Shown here: positions 26,342-34,742 of the stretch, piece by piece
How the letters are laid out: the number at the start of each line of letters is the position of its first letter
Position numbering within the stretch: position 1 is the first letter of the stretch
NCBI GenBank assembly: GCA_026225565.1
Contig: JAMFTA010000233.1
Coordinates: 1 to 38,180 of the forward strand
Length of the DNA: 38,180 nucleotides
Origin: Caulobacter sp.
Lineage (GTDB): Bacteria > Pseudomonadota > Alphaproteobacteria > Caulobacterales > Caulobacteraceae
Reading direction: 5' to 3'
Position numbers and translations under genes: made by a program
The notes under the pieces: model-generated
Database searches by the model: none
What the model was told of the DNA's origin: nothing
The model's input: the letters and a program-made list of their open reading frames with translations, nothing else

Positions 26342-26367
26342 ACGCCCCGGTGTCTCCACCGGGGCGT
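26342..26367 (-). terminator. Rho-independent terminator of exbB-exbD-tonB
   Basis: Perfect 11-bp stem ACGCCCCGGTG (26342-26352) / CACCGGGGCGT (26357-26367), loop TCTC. On the minus strand it is followed by TTTTCTTTT, 36 bp after the tonB stop. Confidence 0.9.
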
Positions 26368-26402
26368 CGATTTAACTCAAAAGTCGTTATCCGCTGAAAG
26401 CC

Positions 26403-27104
26403 CTACTCCGCCAAGGTGAAGCGGATTCGCCTGGAGAAGGTCGCGCCGTCGATTGGCCGCCCGTCCGCAGTAGCGGGTTTCAACTTGAAGTATCTGGATA
26501 TCTTTATGGCGGCTTCCGCGAAGCCATATCCAGTCGGATCCTCATTCGATGTCGAGCATCCGTTGAGCTTGCCCTGTGCGTTGACAGTACAGGTCAGGGT
26601 CACCGCCCCTGTCTTCTCCAACCGCTGAGCCCGTTCGGGGTATTCGCGGTTGATATCGTCGCCGTTCGGCTGCTGAAGGAAGTCAGCATTGGTCAGAACC
26701 GGCGGCGCCCTGGGGGCCGGCGGCGCAATCACCGGCGGCGCGGCTTCGGGCTGCTTAGGCGCAGGCGCGATATAGACCGGCGGCGGCGGCGCGATGTTCA
26801 TCGGCGCAGGCGGCGCTATGTGGGGCTGGATCGGCGGCGGCGTATGCGCCATCGGCGGCGGCGGCGGGGGTGGAGGCGGCGGAGGCGGCGGCGGAACCGG
26901 CTTCACCAGATTCACCTTCACCGCCGTGTCTTCATAGGTGATGTAGTGCGGCTGAATCTTCGACTTCCACAGATAGTAGAAGAGACCGCCATGCAGCGAG
27001 ATGATCACCGCTGCGGCGACCAGCTTTGCCGAACTGTTCTTACCCTTGCGCGGCGCGTCCCAGAGCGGATCGTAACGATGCTCGGGAGTCGGTGTGTCTG
27101 TCAT
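26403..27104 (-). CDS. tonB: Energy transducer TonB
   Basis: Links the ExbB-ExbD proton motor to outer-membrane TonB-dependent receptors. 233 residues: cytosolic head (MTDTPTPEHRYDPLWD), one membrane helix (LVAAAVIISLHGGLFYYLW, about residues 28-46, with the conserved Ser-His pair), a very Pro-rich periplasmic spacer with a run of 14 prolines near residues 70-84, then the C-terminal TonB fold from about 150: EYPERAQRLEKTGAVTLTC and KISRYFKLKPA. The spacer is encoded by a GC-rich simple repeat that may vary in length. It follows exbD by 11 bp; terminator downstream. Confidence 0.95.
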   Translation of the reverse strand: MTDTPTPEHRYDPLWDAPRKGKNSSAKLVAAAVIISLHGGLFYYLWKSKIQPHYITYEDTAVKVNLVKPVPPPPPPPPPPPPPPMAHTPPPIQPHIAPPAPMNIAPPPPVYIAPAPKQPEAAPPVIAPPAPRAPPVLTNADFLQQPNGDDINREYPERAQRLEKTGAVTLTCTVNAQGKLNGCSTSNEDPTGYGFAEAAIKISRYFKLKPATADGRPIDGATFSRRIRFTLAE

Positions 27105-27115
27105 GCCATCCTCCC

Positions 27116-27550
27116 TTAGCTGTTGTCTGTGCCGACGAGGGCCACGCTGTAATAGCCGTTGTCTTGAAGCGTATTCATCACCCGCATGAAGTCCCCGTAG
27201 TAGGCGTCTTTATCGGCGCGGATGTAGATACGCTCCTTGCTCGGATCGCGCTTGCCGACCTGTTTGGCGAGGTCGGCAGGCATGTCCGCGATCGTGGTCT
27301 TGAAGTCCCCGATGTGCAGGTCGCCATTCTTTTGAATGGACAGCCAGATCGGCTTCGAGGGGCTAGGCGTGGGGGGAGCCACGGCGGGAGGAAGATCCAG
27401 GGGGACCGTCACGGTGGCCAAGGGCGCGGCCACCATGAAGATGATCAGAAGCACGAGCATCACGTCCACAAAGGGGGTGACGTTGATCGAAGCGTTCTGC
27501 TGGATACTGTACTTGGACCCGCCTGAAGGCCCTGCAAGTTGGGCCGCCAT
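27116..27550 (-). CDS. exbD: Biopolymer transport protein ExbD
   Basis: Periplasm-facing component of the TonB proton motor. 144 residues with a single N-terminal helix, NVTPFVDVMLVLLIIFMVAA, in which the Asp of FVDVML is the proton-carrying residue. The periplasmic domain is VPLDLPPAVAPPTPSPSKPI, then strands PIWLSIQKNGDLHIGD and ERIYIRADKDAYYGDFMRVM. Five bases after exbB and 11 before tonB, one operon. Confidence 0.96.
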   Translation of the reverse strand: MAAQLAGPSGGSKYSIQQNASINVTPFVDVMLVLLIIFMVAAPLATVTVPLDLPPAVAPPTPSPSKPIWLSIQKNGDLHIGDFKTTIADMPADLAKQVGKRDPSKERIYIRADKDAYYGDFMRVMNTLQDNGYYSVALVGTDNS

Positions 27551-27555
27551 AGGCT

Positions 27556-28446
27556 TTACGCTCCCTTATCCAACTGGCGCGAAATCGCGTTGGTCAGTTC
27601 GGCGATGAAGCCATCGGTGCGGGTGCCGAAGGCCGCGATACGCGTTTGGAAGTAGTTGTAGAAGATAACCGCCGGGATGGCGGCGAAGAGGCCGATGCCG
27701 GTGGCGAGCAACGCCTGAGCGATACCTGGGGCCACAACCGCAAGGTTAGTGGTATTGGTGTTGGCGATGCCGATGAACGAGATCATGATCCCGTAGACGG
27801 TGCCGAACAGACCGACGAAGGGCGCGGCGGAGCCGACGGAAGCCATGAAGGTCATGCCGCCCGACAGGCGCTTGGCCAGACCGGACTGCACGGCGGCCAC
27901 GGCCGCGGAAGCGCGGCTGACGGTGGAGTCGCGGTTCTCGCCAGCCACTTGCAGACCGGCTTGGCGGGACAGTTCGACTTCGCCTGAAGCCGCAGCGGCC
28001 ATATCGGCCAACGGGTTGCCCTCATACTCTTCGGAGGTGGCGATGCGGTTGATGTCGGAGATAGAGCGGGCGCCGCGGAAGGCTTCCACGAAGTTGTTGG
28101 CCGATTTGTTCAAGCCAGCGAATTCGAGCAGCTTCACGATCAGGATGGTCCAGGAGAGGATGGACGCGAGCAGAAGCCCGATCATCACGATTTTCACCAC
28201 CCACTCGGCGTCCATGAACATGGTCACCGGGGTCACCGAACCGGCATGTTTGATGGTGGCGGGCGGCGCTTCGGCGGCCGGCGCCGCGGCGGCGTCAGCC
28301 GGAGCGGCGGCGTTGGCCGGAGCCGCAGCGGCGGACGCATCCGCGGCAGGAGCCGGGGCCTGCGCGAATGAGGGTGCGCTCGTCAGCATGAGCGCCGTGA
28401 CGCCGATGGCTGCGAGGAGTGAAGTGCTTCGTTTAATGTCCAACAT
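27556..28446 (-). CDS. exbB: MotA/TolQ/ExbB proton-channel protein ExbB
   Basis: Channel subunit of the TonB motor. From ATG at 28446 (296 residues) it has a cleavable signal peptide ([20 protein letters not shown]) and an Ala/Pro-rich periplasmic N-tail of about 50 residues, a form common in alphaproteobacterial ExbB. Three helices follow: [20 protein letters not shown], then after a cytosolic domain [20 protein letters not shown] and [20 protein letters not shown], with the conserved Thr/Pro residues of the MotA_ExbB signature. The longer frame (to 28533) is rejected as it precedes the signal peptide. First gene of the operon. Confidence 0.95.
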   Translation of the reverse strand: MLDIKRSTSLLAAIGVTALMLTSAPSFAQAPAPAADASAAAAPANAAAPADAAAAPAAEAPPATIKHAGSVTPVTMFMDAEWVVKIVMIGLLLASILSWTILIVKLLEFAGLNKSANNFVEAFRGARSISDINRIATSEEYEGNPLADMAAAASGEVELSRQAGLQVAGENRDSTVSRASAAVAAVQSGLAKRLSGGMTFMASVGSAAPFVGLFGTVYGIMISFIGIANTNTTNLAVVAPGIAQALLATGIGLFAAIPAVIFYNYFQTRIAAFGTRTDGFIAELTNAISRQLDKGA

Positions 28447-28689
28447 CTTCCGCCGATTCCTGATTGGTCTAAACCCGTTTGAACGGGCCCGTTTGTAGCC
28501 AAGGGCCGTCACGCGAAAGCGTCTGCACCCCAATCAAATTCCGACTGGGCACGCCCCGACGGAGCGCACGCCAAGCCGCTCTCGCGGCGTCGATTCGGTT
28601 CCGGCACGCCGCAAGCCTTAACGACGCCTACGCGACTTTCGTCTGAAACAACGATAGTCCCACCGTTCTTTCGAAGTTCGGTGTTAATC

Positions 28690-28718
28690 CCTTTGGCAAC
28701 CGCGCACCCCTGCGTCAA
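28690..28718 (-). promoter_or_regulatory. Candidate housekeeping promoter for exbB operon
   Basis: Minus-strand TTGACGC (28718-28712), 14-nt spacer, then GCCAAAGG (28697-28690). This loosely fits the Caulobacter housekeeping pattern TTGaCgS-N10-14-GCtANAWC. It would give a leader of roughly 240 nt. Weak evidence. Confidence 0.25.
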
Positions 28719-28796
28719 GCGTTTCTATCGCGGTCGAGGGTGCGATTTTCACCGCTTTAATGCGCTGCACAATCGGTGATCGGATCATCGGTCGAA

Positions 28797-28817
28797 GGCG
28801 AAGCATGTGGCTTCGCC
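28797..28817. terminator. Hairpin downstream of tRNA-Phe
   Basis: Perfect 8-bp stem GGCGAAGC / GCTTCGCC with loop ATGTG, 57 bp past the tRNA 3' end. No U-run, so intrinsic termination is doubtful; it may be a processing or Rho-associated structure. Confidence 0.35.
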
Positions 28818-28874
28818 CGGCTGGGGAATAAATGGTGCGCCGCGCCATTTCTATGATCGGCAAGCTTGAGGGGA

Positions 28875-28950
28875 TGGTGCCTGGGGGCGGATTCGAACCA
28901 CCGACACGCGGATTTTCAATCCGCTGCTCTACCAACTGAGCTACCCAGGC
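28875..28950 (-). tRNA. tRNA-Phe (GAA)
   Basis: 76 nt with encoded CCA. Acceptor GCCTGGG / CCCAGGC, discriminator A. Anticodon stem GCGGA/TCCGC with loop TTGAAAA, anticodon GAA. T arm GGTTCGAATCC. It follows yacG, its usual alphaproteobacterial neighbour. Confidence 0.97.
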
Positions 28951-29020
28951 GAAGCGGGCGGGTTATCCGCGCCCACTGGAGCGGGCGTCTATACGAGACG
29001 CCCTGGGCGTCTGTCCACCG

Positions 29021-29188
29021 TCAAAGCGGCTCTTCGCCCCGATCCTCGCTAACGGGAGGGCCGGGGATGACATAGCGGCCAGTGAACCAGCGCTGCAGGT
29101 CGCGGTCGGCGCAGCGGCGCGAGCAGAACGGCCGATAAGGCGGATCGGCGGGCTTTTCGCATATGGGGCAAAGCTTTACCTCGCTCAT
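29021..29188 (-). CDS. yacG: DNA gyrase inhibitor YacG (zinc-binding)
   Basis: A 55-residue zinc protein; in E. coli YacG binds GyrB and blocks gyrase. The zinc site is Cys7, Cys10, Cys22 and Cys26 (KLCPICEKP ... RPFCSRRCADRDLQRW), the family pattern C-x2-C-x11-C-x3-C, followed by the characteristic DLQRWFTGRYVIPG. The tail is acidic. The ATG overlaps the rng stop as ATGA. This gene is short enough to be missed by ORF callers with a 60-residue cut-off, but its motif is unambiguous. Confidence 0.94.
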   Translation of the reverse strand: MSEVKLCPICEKPADPPYRPFCSRRCADRDLQRWFTGRYVIPGPPVSEDRGEEPL

Positions 29189-30219
29189 TGGGCCGCGACC
29201 CTCACCTCGGTTCGGTGCGCAAATCCTTCCGCTCGGATGACGAAGCGGGCGCCGATGCGCTCCTCCAGACGCGGCGCCAGCCGCTGGGCGATTTGCGCTA
29301 CTTCGGGTGCGCAGGCCGCCTCCACCCTTTGCCCCGGCCCCGCCGCCCGCTCGATGGCGCGCAGCAGCCGCAAGGCGACGGTGGCGGTCGAAGGTTGGCC
29401 GTCGGCCGCCAACAACCGCTCACTCACCGGCCGTCCCGTTCTCGGCAACGACAGCTCGAACACGCCGAACTTGGAGATGGGTCCGATGGAAACCCCTGCC
29501 CCGTCGGGCGCGAACACTGTCTTAGCCAGGGCGGAAAAGGTCGGGCCGTCATGGCCCTTGCCAGCCAGATCGATGGCCACCAGGCCGCCGAGGCCCTTCA
29601 ATCGCAGCAGGCGTGCGGCCGTGGCGATGGCTTCCTGGTTTGCGCGCACCGTCGCCTTGCGGGAGTCTCCCGTGGCGGCGGCGAGGTCCACGTCGATGGC
29701 GACCAAAGCTTGGGTCGGCTCAATAAAAAGGCGCCCCCCGCCCGACAATGTATACGAAATGGACAGGGCATCGTTTTCCGCTATGTCCGCGGCATCACGC
29801 GCCACAGCGCCGCCGATAATCGCCGCGCCCTCGGCGCAGGCCAGTAAGCGCGAGCCCATGTGGGGAGCGGCGGCCAGCAATCGGACGGGGCCCTCGCCAG
29901 TCCCCCGCAGACGCGCAACAGCGCCCTTCTCGCCGCGAGCGGCGCTGACGACCTCGACCTCCAGCCACGCACCCTCCGCGACACCCTGGGCCTCGCCGGT
30001 CAGGGGCAAGATGGCGTCCGGCCCCTCCCCCAGGTCGATGAAGGCGGAATTCAGCACCCGCTCGATCTTGCACACCCGACCGACCACCCAGGCGCCGGCC
30101 TGCTGGACGGCGATGTCGTCGTAGCGCTCGATGAACAGCCGCTCCGGCTGACCGTCCAGGGTGACGACGCCCCGACGCTCGCCCGGGGCTTCGTCCAGGT
30201 AGAGTTTGCGTATGCTCAT
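29185..30219 (-). CDS. rng: Short ribonuclease E/G family protein
   Basis: Endoribonuclease of the RNase E/G family, 344 residues against about 489 for E. coli RNase G. It has an S1-like RNA-binding segment (VGRVCKIERVLNSAFIDLGE, about residues 46-65) and the DNase I-like catalytic part with both metal Asp: Asp176 in ALVAIDVD and Asp217 in GGLVAIDLAG. Missing are the long inserts and the C-terminal zinc-link (CPxCxG) that joins RNase E dimers. The active site looks intact, so it is probably functional but with different oligomerisation. Overlaps maf (ATGA) and yacG (ATGA) on both sides. Confidence 0.88.
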   Translation of the reverse strand: MSIRKLYLDEAPGERRGVVTLDGQPERLFIERYDDIAVQQAGAWVVGRVCKIERVLNSAFIDLGEGPDAILPLTGEAQGVAEGAWLEVEVVSAARGEKGAVARLRGTGEGPVRLLAAAPHMGSRLLACAEGAAIIGGAVARDAADIAENDALSISYTLSGGGRLFIEPTQALVAIDVDLAAATGDSRKATVRANQEAIATAARLLRLKGLGGLVAIDLAGKGHDGPTFSALAKTVFAPDGAGVSIGPISKFGVFELSLPRTGRPVSERLLAADGQPSTATVALRLLRAIERAAGPGQRVEAACAPEVAQIAQRLAPRLEERIGARFVIRAEGFAHRTEVRVAAQ

Positions 30220-30809
30220 GATCCGGTGGACCGGCGAAACCCCAGCCCCTCCAATAGGCTCTTGGTCTCATAGAGCGGCAGGCCGACGACGCCGGTGTAG
30301 GAGCCCTGAATCGAGATGACGAAAGCGCCAAAGCCCCGGTGAATCTTGTAGGCGCCCGAAGCGTCCCGCCAATCGCCCGAGGCGATGTGGCCCTCGATCT
30401 CGGCGGGGGTCAGGCGTTTGACGTGCAGGCGGGTCTCGCTGATGCGGCTCGCCGTGCGCCCATCCGGCGCCGTCGCCGCAACGCCGGTCAGCACCCGGTG
30501 AGCGCGGCCGGACAAGAGGACCAACATCCGCCGGGCGTCCGCCTCATCGACGGGCTTGGAGAGGATCCGGCGACCTACCGCGACAAGGGTGTCGGCGGCC
30601 AGCACATAGGCGCCCGGATGGCGCGCCGCGACCGCCGCCGCCTTGCCCCGCGCCAGACGCTCGACCAGGAGGCGGGTGGTTTCGTCGCGAAGGGGGGATT
30701 CGTCGATATCGGGCGGATCCACCGCGTCCGGCTCCAAGCCGATCTGGCGCAGCAGGTCCAGCCGCCGAGGGCTGGCGCTGGCCAGCACCAGCCGCAACGG
30801 GGCGGTCAT
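30216..30809 (-). CDS. maf: Maf-family nucleoside triphosphate pyrophosphatase
   Basis: House-cleaning enzyme that hydrolyses dTTP/UTP or modified nucleotides to monophosphates. 197 residues. N-terminal RLVLASASPRRLDLLRQIGL is the signature, then DIDESPLRDET, AADTLVAVGRRILSKPVDEA with the catalytic Asp, LLSGRAHRVLTGVA and the C-terminal GSYTGVVGLPLYE. It overlaps rng and follows infA by 47 bp; a weak hairpin (gccgcc/ggcggc) lies in that gap. Exact substrate preference (YhdE- or YceF-type) cannot be fixed. Confidence 0.94.
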   Translation of the reverse strand: MTAPLRLVLASASPRRLDLLRQIGLEPDAVDPPDIDESPLRDETTRLLVERLARGKAAAVAARHPGAYVLAADTLVAVGRRILSKPVDEADARRMLVLLSGRAHRVLTGVAATAPDGRTASRISETRLHVKRLTPAEIEGHIASGDWRDASGAYKIHRGFGAFVISIQGSYTGVVGLPLYETKSLLEGLGFRRSTGS

Positions 30810-30856
30810 CGGGCGCGTCCCATCACGTGCAGCCGCCCGTCACGTCAGGCGGCCGA

Positions 30857-31075
30857 TCACTTAAAGCGATAGGTGATACGGCCCTTGGAGAGGTCATAGG
30901 GGGTCATTTCGACCAGCACCTTGTCGCCGGCCAGGACGCGGATGCGGTTCTTACGCATCTTGCCAGCGGTGTGGGCGATGATTTCGTGGTTGTTCTCGAG
31001 CGTCACCCGGAAGGTGGCGTTGGGCAGGAGTTCGCTGATAGTGCCCGGAAACTCAAGCAGTTCTTCTTTAGCCAT
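30857..31075 (-). CDS. infA: Translation initiation factor IF-1
   Basis: S1-fold protein that occupies the ribosomal A site during initiation. 72 residues from ATG at 31075, the standard length: [20 protein letters not shown], then [20 protein letters not shown] and [24 protein letters not shown] stands a few bases before the start; the 13 extra residues of the longer frame are not conserved. In related genomes this gene directly follows the phosphatase gene; here 2.6 kb of other DNA comes between. Confidence 0.97.
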   Translation of the reverse strand: MAKEELLEFPGTISELLPNATFRVTLENNHEIIAHTAGKMRKNRIRVLAGDKVLVEMTPYDLSKGRITYRFK

Positions 31076-31227
31076 AGGCCCTCGATCTGTGGACGGGACG
31101 GTCCGCCATAGCAAAGCGGCCCGCGACGGAATCGATTCCGCCCGCGAGCCGCGCTTCGCAAGTCTACATTATGTCAGATCGACGGGGATAGGTCGATGGC
31201 GAAGGACGATTGACGCCGGCGCAGACC

Positions 31228-32979
31228 TTAACGCCCCCCGCCGGCGAAGGCGGCGACCTTGGCGCGAGCTGCGTGGACGGCGTTCTGATGCGGCGCGGCG
31301 CGGTCTGACCTCGCCCCATTGCTGGGCCGCCCCCCCAATTTGAACTGACCGATAAGCTGCGCCAAGTCTCTGGCTTCGGACGAGAGGGCGTGGCTGGCGG
31401 CGGCGGATTCCTCCACCATCGCCGCGTTCTGCTGGGTCACCTGGTCCATCTGGTTGACGGCGTTGTTCACCTCCGCCAGCCCCACGGACTGCTCTTGAGC
31501 CGAGGCGGCGATTTCGGAGACGGCGCTGTTGATCTCGGCGATTTGCGAGACGATCCGCTGCAAGGACTTTCCGGTCTCGCCCACCAGGTCCACCCCGGCG
31601 CTGACCTGGGCAGAGGAGGTGGAGATCAAGGTCTTGATCTGTTTGGCGGCGTCCGCCGAGCGCTGCGCCAGAGCGCGCACTTCAGACGCGACCACGGCGA
31701 AGCCGCGTCCGGCGTCGCCGGCCCGCGCGGCCTCGACCCCGGCGTTCAAGGCCAGAAGGTTGGTCTGGAAGGCGATTTCATCGATCACGCCGATGATCTG
31801 GCTGATTTCGCGCGAGGAGTTATCGATCTGCCCCATGGCGGATACCGCCTGCCCGACGACCTCCCCCGAGCGCTCAGCATCGCCCTTGGTTGCCGCCACC
31901 ACTTCGTGCGCGTGGGTCGCGCCCTCGGCGGTTCGGCGGACGGTGGCGGTGATTTCGTCGAGGGCGGCGGCGGTTTCTTCCAGGCTTGCCGCCTGTTGCT
32001 CGGTGCGGCGCGACAGGTCGTCCGAAGCGCCAGCGATCTCCCCAGCGCCCGATTGAATGACCTCCGTGCTGCCCGAGATCTGCACGAGGGTGGACTGCAG
32101 CTTTTCAAGCGAACGATTGAAGTCGATCCGAAGGGGCTCGAATTCGGCGGCGAAGGCGGTGTCGATCCGCTGTTCCAGATCTTGATCCGCCAGCTGCGCC
32201 AAGCCGGTCGCTATGGCGCTGACCGCTTCGACGCGGGCGGTGACGTCGGTGGCGAACTTGACCACCTTCATCACCTTTCCATTCATATCGAAGATCGGGT
32301 TGTAGGAGGCCTGGATCCAAACCTCCTTATTCCCCTTGCCGATACGCTTGAATTCAGCGGACACATATTCCCCGCCGCTCAACTTCACCCAGAACTCCCG
32401 ATAGTCGCGAGACTGTGCGTCGACCGGATCGACGAACAGGCGATGATGTTTGCCCTTGATCTCATCGAGGCGATAACCCAGCACATCGAGGAAATTCTGA
32501 TTGGCGGTGATGATTTCGCCGGTGGGCGTGAATTCGATAACCGCCTGCGCCCGCGAGATCGCGTCGACCTTCCCTTCGAAGTCGGCATTTTTCAGCTTTT
32601 CAGCCGTAATGTCGGTGGCCACCTTGACGACCTTGACCACCTTGCCGCGCCCATTGAGGACGGGATTGTAGGAGGCTTGGAGCCAGATTTCGCGACCGCC
32701 TTTGCCAAACCGCTTATATTCGCGCGCATCGTATTCGCCGCGCGCAAGACTTGTCCAAAAATCCTTGTAAGCCTGGGTGTGGACATAGGCCGGATCCACA
32801 AACATGCTGTGGTGTTGACCTTTAATTTCCGCCTCGGTGTAGCCGATAGACTTGCAGAAATTTTCGTTCGCCGAAATAATTTTGCCTGTGGGGTCGAAGG
32901 TAATGATCGCTAGTGAGCGATCGAGCGCAGCCAGTACGGGGCTGGAATTCGACCCGAAGCCAACATTCAACCCGGACAT
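31228..32979 (-). CDS. Soluble methyl-accepting chemotaxis protein with two PAS domains
   Basis: A 583-residue chemoreceptor with no membrane helix, so cytosolic. Two tandem PAS domains, about residues 20-125 and 143-247, are near-duplicates: both have HH(S/R)(M/L)FVDP, (I/V)W(L/I)QASYNP and GKV(V/M)KVVK. A short HAMP-like link follows ([20 protein letters not shown]), then the signalling coil with the kinase-contact tip [20 protein letters not shown] and [20 protein letters not shown]. Methylation-type Glu pairs occur in [15 protein letters not shown]. There is no C-terminal receptor pentapeptide. PAS ligand (haem, FAD or none) is not readable. GGAG precedes the ATG. Probably controlled by the upstream GntR protein. 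Confidence 0.94.
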   Translation of the reverse strand: MSGLNVGFGSNSSPVLAALDRSLAIITFDPTGKIISANENFCKSIGYTEAEIKGQHHSMFVDPAYVHTQAYKDFWTSLARGEYDAREYKRFGKGGREIWLQASYNPVLNGRGKVVKVVKVATDITAEKLKNADFEGKVDAISRAQAVIEFTPTGEIITANQNFLDVLGYRLDEIKGKHHRLFVDPVDAQSRDYREFWVKLSGGEYVSAEFKRIGKGNKEVWIQASYNPIFDMNGKVMKVVKFATDVTARVEAVSAIATGLAQLADQDLEQRIDTAFAAEFEPLRIDFNRSLEKLQSTLVQISGSTEVIQSGAGEIAGASDDLSRRTEQQAASLEETAAALDEITATVRRTAEGATHAHEVVAATKGDAERSGEVVGQAVSAMGQIDNSSREISQIIGVIDEIAFQTNLLALNAGVEAARAGDAGRGFAVVASEVRALAQRSADAAKQIKTLISTSSAQVSAGVDLVGETGKSLQRIVSQIAEINSAVSEIAASAQEQSVGLAEVNNAVNQMDQVTQQNAAMVEESAAASHALSSEARDLAQLIGQFKLGGRPSNGARSDRAAPHQNAVHAARAKVAAFAGGGR

Positions 32980-33028
32980 GCGCCACTCCGCTTATTGTCG
33001 CTCCTTGGTAAACAGTTATGGTGACCAA

Positions 33029-33040
33029 ATCGTATACGAT
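33029..33040. promoter_or_regulatory. Candidate GntR-family operator
   Basis: ATCGTATACGAT, a perfect 12-bp palindrome of the GT-AT-AC form bound by FadR/FCD-type GntR proteins. It lies 23 bp after the gntR stop and 49 bp before the chemoreceptor start, the right place to control the chemoreceptor. TATACT on the minus strand lies just upstream. Confidence 0.5.
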
Positions 33041-33063
33041 ATTTGCAGTATAGAGCGTTTGCG

Positions 33064-33666
33064 TTATTTCGCGTTCGAATTATCCACTAACGCCGCCATC
33101 GCCAAGCCCTCCCACTTCGATAGCCTCGCGGCATAGGCGGCGCGGGTCCCCTCCCCGTCTCCAGCCAGCCAGCAGGAGACAAGGGTTTGCAGCCCCTTTG
33201 TATCGAAGAGCGCCTCTGGCCCGCCTTGCAAATGGTAGCGCTCAGACCGATCGAATAGATTGGCGACGATATTGCGACGCGATGGATGGGCGTCCTGGTC
33301 AAGCAGGGCCAGAATGATCGACCGTCGCGCGTTCACACGCTCCTTGACGCTGTCGCGCTGGGCGGGGCTGGCTTCAACCGCCGCGACGGCGGCGGTGGGC
33401 GGTTCGATCAACAGACGAAGGGAAAAGATATCGCCCGCTTCGTTTGCCGACAATGGAGCGGCGATAAAGCCGCGATTGAGCACCGACCGCACCAGGCCGC
33501 CGGCTTCGAGCCGCGCCAGGGCCTCGCGAAGGGGAATCTTGCTGGTTCCCAATTCCCGCGCCAGCACGTCTTGACGGATCGCCTGACCGGGGGCGATCTC
33601 ATGCGCCACGATCTGCTGGCGCAGGAAATCATAGAGCCGATCGGGGAGCTTCTGAACAGAGGCCAT
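33064..33666 (-). CDS. GntR-family transcriptional regulator (short FCD type)
   Basis: A 200-residue regulator. The N-terminal winged helix fits the FadR subgroup: LYDFLRQQIVAHEIAPGQAI, then IRQDVLARELGTSKIPLREA and LARLEAGGLVRSVLNRGFIA (about residues 10-70). The rest is helical and FCD-like (FSLRLLIEPPTAAVAAVEAS) but shorter than the usual 150 residues, and the His residues that bind metal in typical FCD domains are mostly missing at the expected C-terminal positions. It sits directly upstream of the chemoreceptor on the same strand, with a GntR-type palindrome between them. Ligand unknown. Confidence 0.9.
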   Translation of the reverse strand: MASVQKLPDRLYDFLRQQIVAHEIAPGQAIRQDVLARELGTSKIPLREALARLEAGGLVRSVLNRGFIAAPLSANEAGDIFSLRLLIEPPTAAVAAVEASPAQRDSVKERVNARRSIILALLDQDAHPSRRNIVANLFDRSERYHLQGGPEALFDTKGLQTLVSCWLAGDGEGTRAAYAARLSKWEGLAMAALVDNSNAK

Positions 33667-33735
33667 ACTGGTTGAATAGGAGCATAGCGCGCAATCGGTC
33701 CAGTGGCGACTTGCCGCATCACAACCAAGAAGTGT

Positions 33736-34170
33736 TCACCCAAACCGGGCGGCGATCCTGCGGTTGATGTCGTCGCGGATGCGGCGGTAGGCGTCCAGGC
33801 GCTGGGCGCGGGAGCCGCCCTCGGTGGTGGGATCGGCGGTGGGCCAAAGCTCCACCTCCACCGCACGGCCACGGGCGATGGCCAGGGCCCGCTCGTGGGC
33901 CTCGGGCGTGAGGGAGACGATCAGGTCGAAGGAATCGGCGGCCAGGGCCCCGAAGGTCTTGGGCGCCTGATCGGAGAGATCGACCCCCACCTCCGCCATC
34001 GCCGCCACTACGAATGGATCGATCCCCTCCCCTTCGCTGAGGCCGCAGCTGTCCACGAACACCCGACCGCCCAGCCGCCGTTGCAGCAGCGCCGCCGCCA
34101 TGGGCGAGCGCACCCGGTTCATGTTGCAGGCGAACAGCACGGAGGCTGGCGGGGATGCGGGGTCAGCCAT
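33736..34170 (-). CDS. Low-molecular-weight protein-tyrosine-phosphatase family protein
   Basis: 144-residue phosphatase of the LMW-PTP/arsenate-reductase fold. The P-loop is Cys15 to Arg21 (CNMNRVRS, C-x5-R-S), the general acid is Asp113 in LWPTADPT, and SCGLSEGEGIDPFV is the usual second loop. This clade is a constant member of the alphaproteobacterial murA-hisD-UPF0262 block. True target (phosphotyrosine protein or other) is unknown. It starts four bases after the UPF0262 stop. Confidence 0.9.
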   Translation of the reverse strand: MADPASPPASVLFACNMNRVRSPMAAALLQRRLGGRVFVDSCGLSEGEGIDPFVVAAMAEVGVDLSDQAPKTFGALAADSFDLIVSLTPEAHERALAIARGRAVEVELWPTADPTTEGGSRAQRLDAYRRIRDDINRRIAARFG

Positions 34171-34174
34171 GCGG

Positions 34175-34660
34175 TCAAGTCCGCCGATGCAGGGCGCAGA
34201 TCAGGGTGAAGAGACGGCGCGCGGTGTCGAGGTCGGTCTTCACCTTGCCCTCCAGCCGTTCGCGTAGGCGTTCGGAGCCCTCATTGTGCAGACCCCGCCG
34301 GCCCATGTCCAAGGCCTCGATCTGGGACGGCGTGGATTGGCGGATGGCCTGATAATAGCTCTCGCAGATCATGAAATAGTCCTTGATCACCCCCTTGAAG
34401 GGCGACAGGGACAGCAAATGCCGCTTGGCGTAGTCGGGACCGGTGATGTCCAGGGCCAGGCGCCCGTCGATCAGGGCGATGGTCAGGTCATAGGGGCCGC
34501 CGTGGGCGTCCTCGGGCTGGAAGTAGTTCTCTTCCAGAAGGTCGAAGATGGCCACCTGGCGCTCGTGCTCCACGTCGCGGGTCATCGGCGCCAGCGACCC
34601 TTCGTCGATCTGGACCGATTGCAGACGATGAGATTTGCGATCCTCGGTCATGGCGCCCAT
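34175..34660 (-). CDS. UPF0262 family protein
   Basis: A 161-residue conserved alphaproteobacterial protein of unknown function. The family core is [20 protein letters not shown] (about residues 27-46), then [16 protein letters not shown] and [20 protein letters not shown], ending [20 protein letters not shown] and [11 protein letters not shown] second Met (34648) four codons in may be the real start; neither has a clear ribosome site. Fixed position between hisD and the phosphatase suggests a housekeeping role, but nothing in the sequence says which. Confidence 0.92.
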   Translation of the reverse strand: MGAMTEDRKSHRLQSVQIDEGSLAPMTRDVEHERQVAIFDLLEENYFQPEDAHGGPYDLTIALIDGRLALDITGPDYAKRHLLSLSPFKGVIKDYFMICESYYQAIRQSTPSQIEALDMGRRGLHNEGSERLRERLEGKVKTDLDTARRLFTLICALHRRT

Positions 34661-34742
34661 CGACGAACGGCGGCGCGCCGTCCAGGGGCGTGTTTACCAT
34701 GGCAGGCGTTGACGGGATGCAAAAGCAGGCCCCGCCCCATGC

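Larger units (their letters stand above)
28447..28874. other. Intergenic region upstream of exbB, with possible promoter
   Basis: 428 bp with no supported gene; small frames here have no family features. It contains a hairpin near the tRNA-Phe end and a candidate sigma-73 promoter for exbB (see entry at 28690). No clear Fur-type palindrome was found, so iron control of the operon is not supported by sequence alone. Confidence 0.6.

Noticed and set aside
26850-26900. GGC-rich repeat tract, as a possible microsatellite or CRISPR-like array
   Set aside because: It simply encodes the TonB proline spacer; no spacers or direct-repeat array. No CRISPR array seen anywhere in the window.
28447-28874. 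Fur-type operator upstream of exbB
   Set aside because: No 19-bp AT-rich inverted repeat resembling a Fur or Irr box was found on either strand.
31390-32913. 507-codon open frame on the plus strand
   Set aside because: Mirror frame of the chemoreceptor gene; no recognisable domains.
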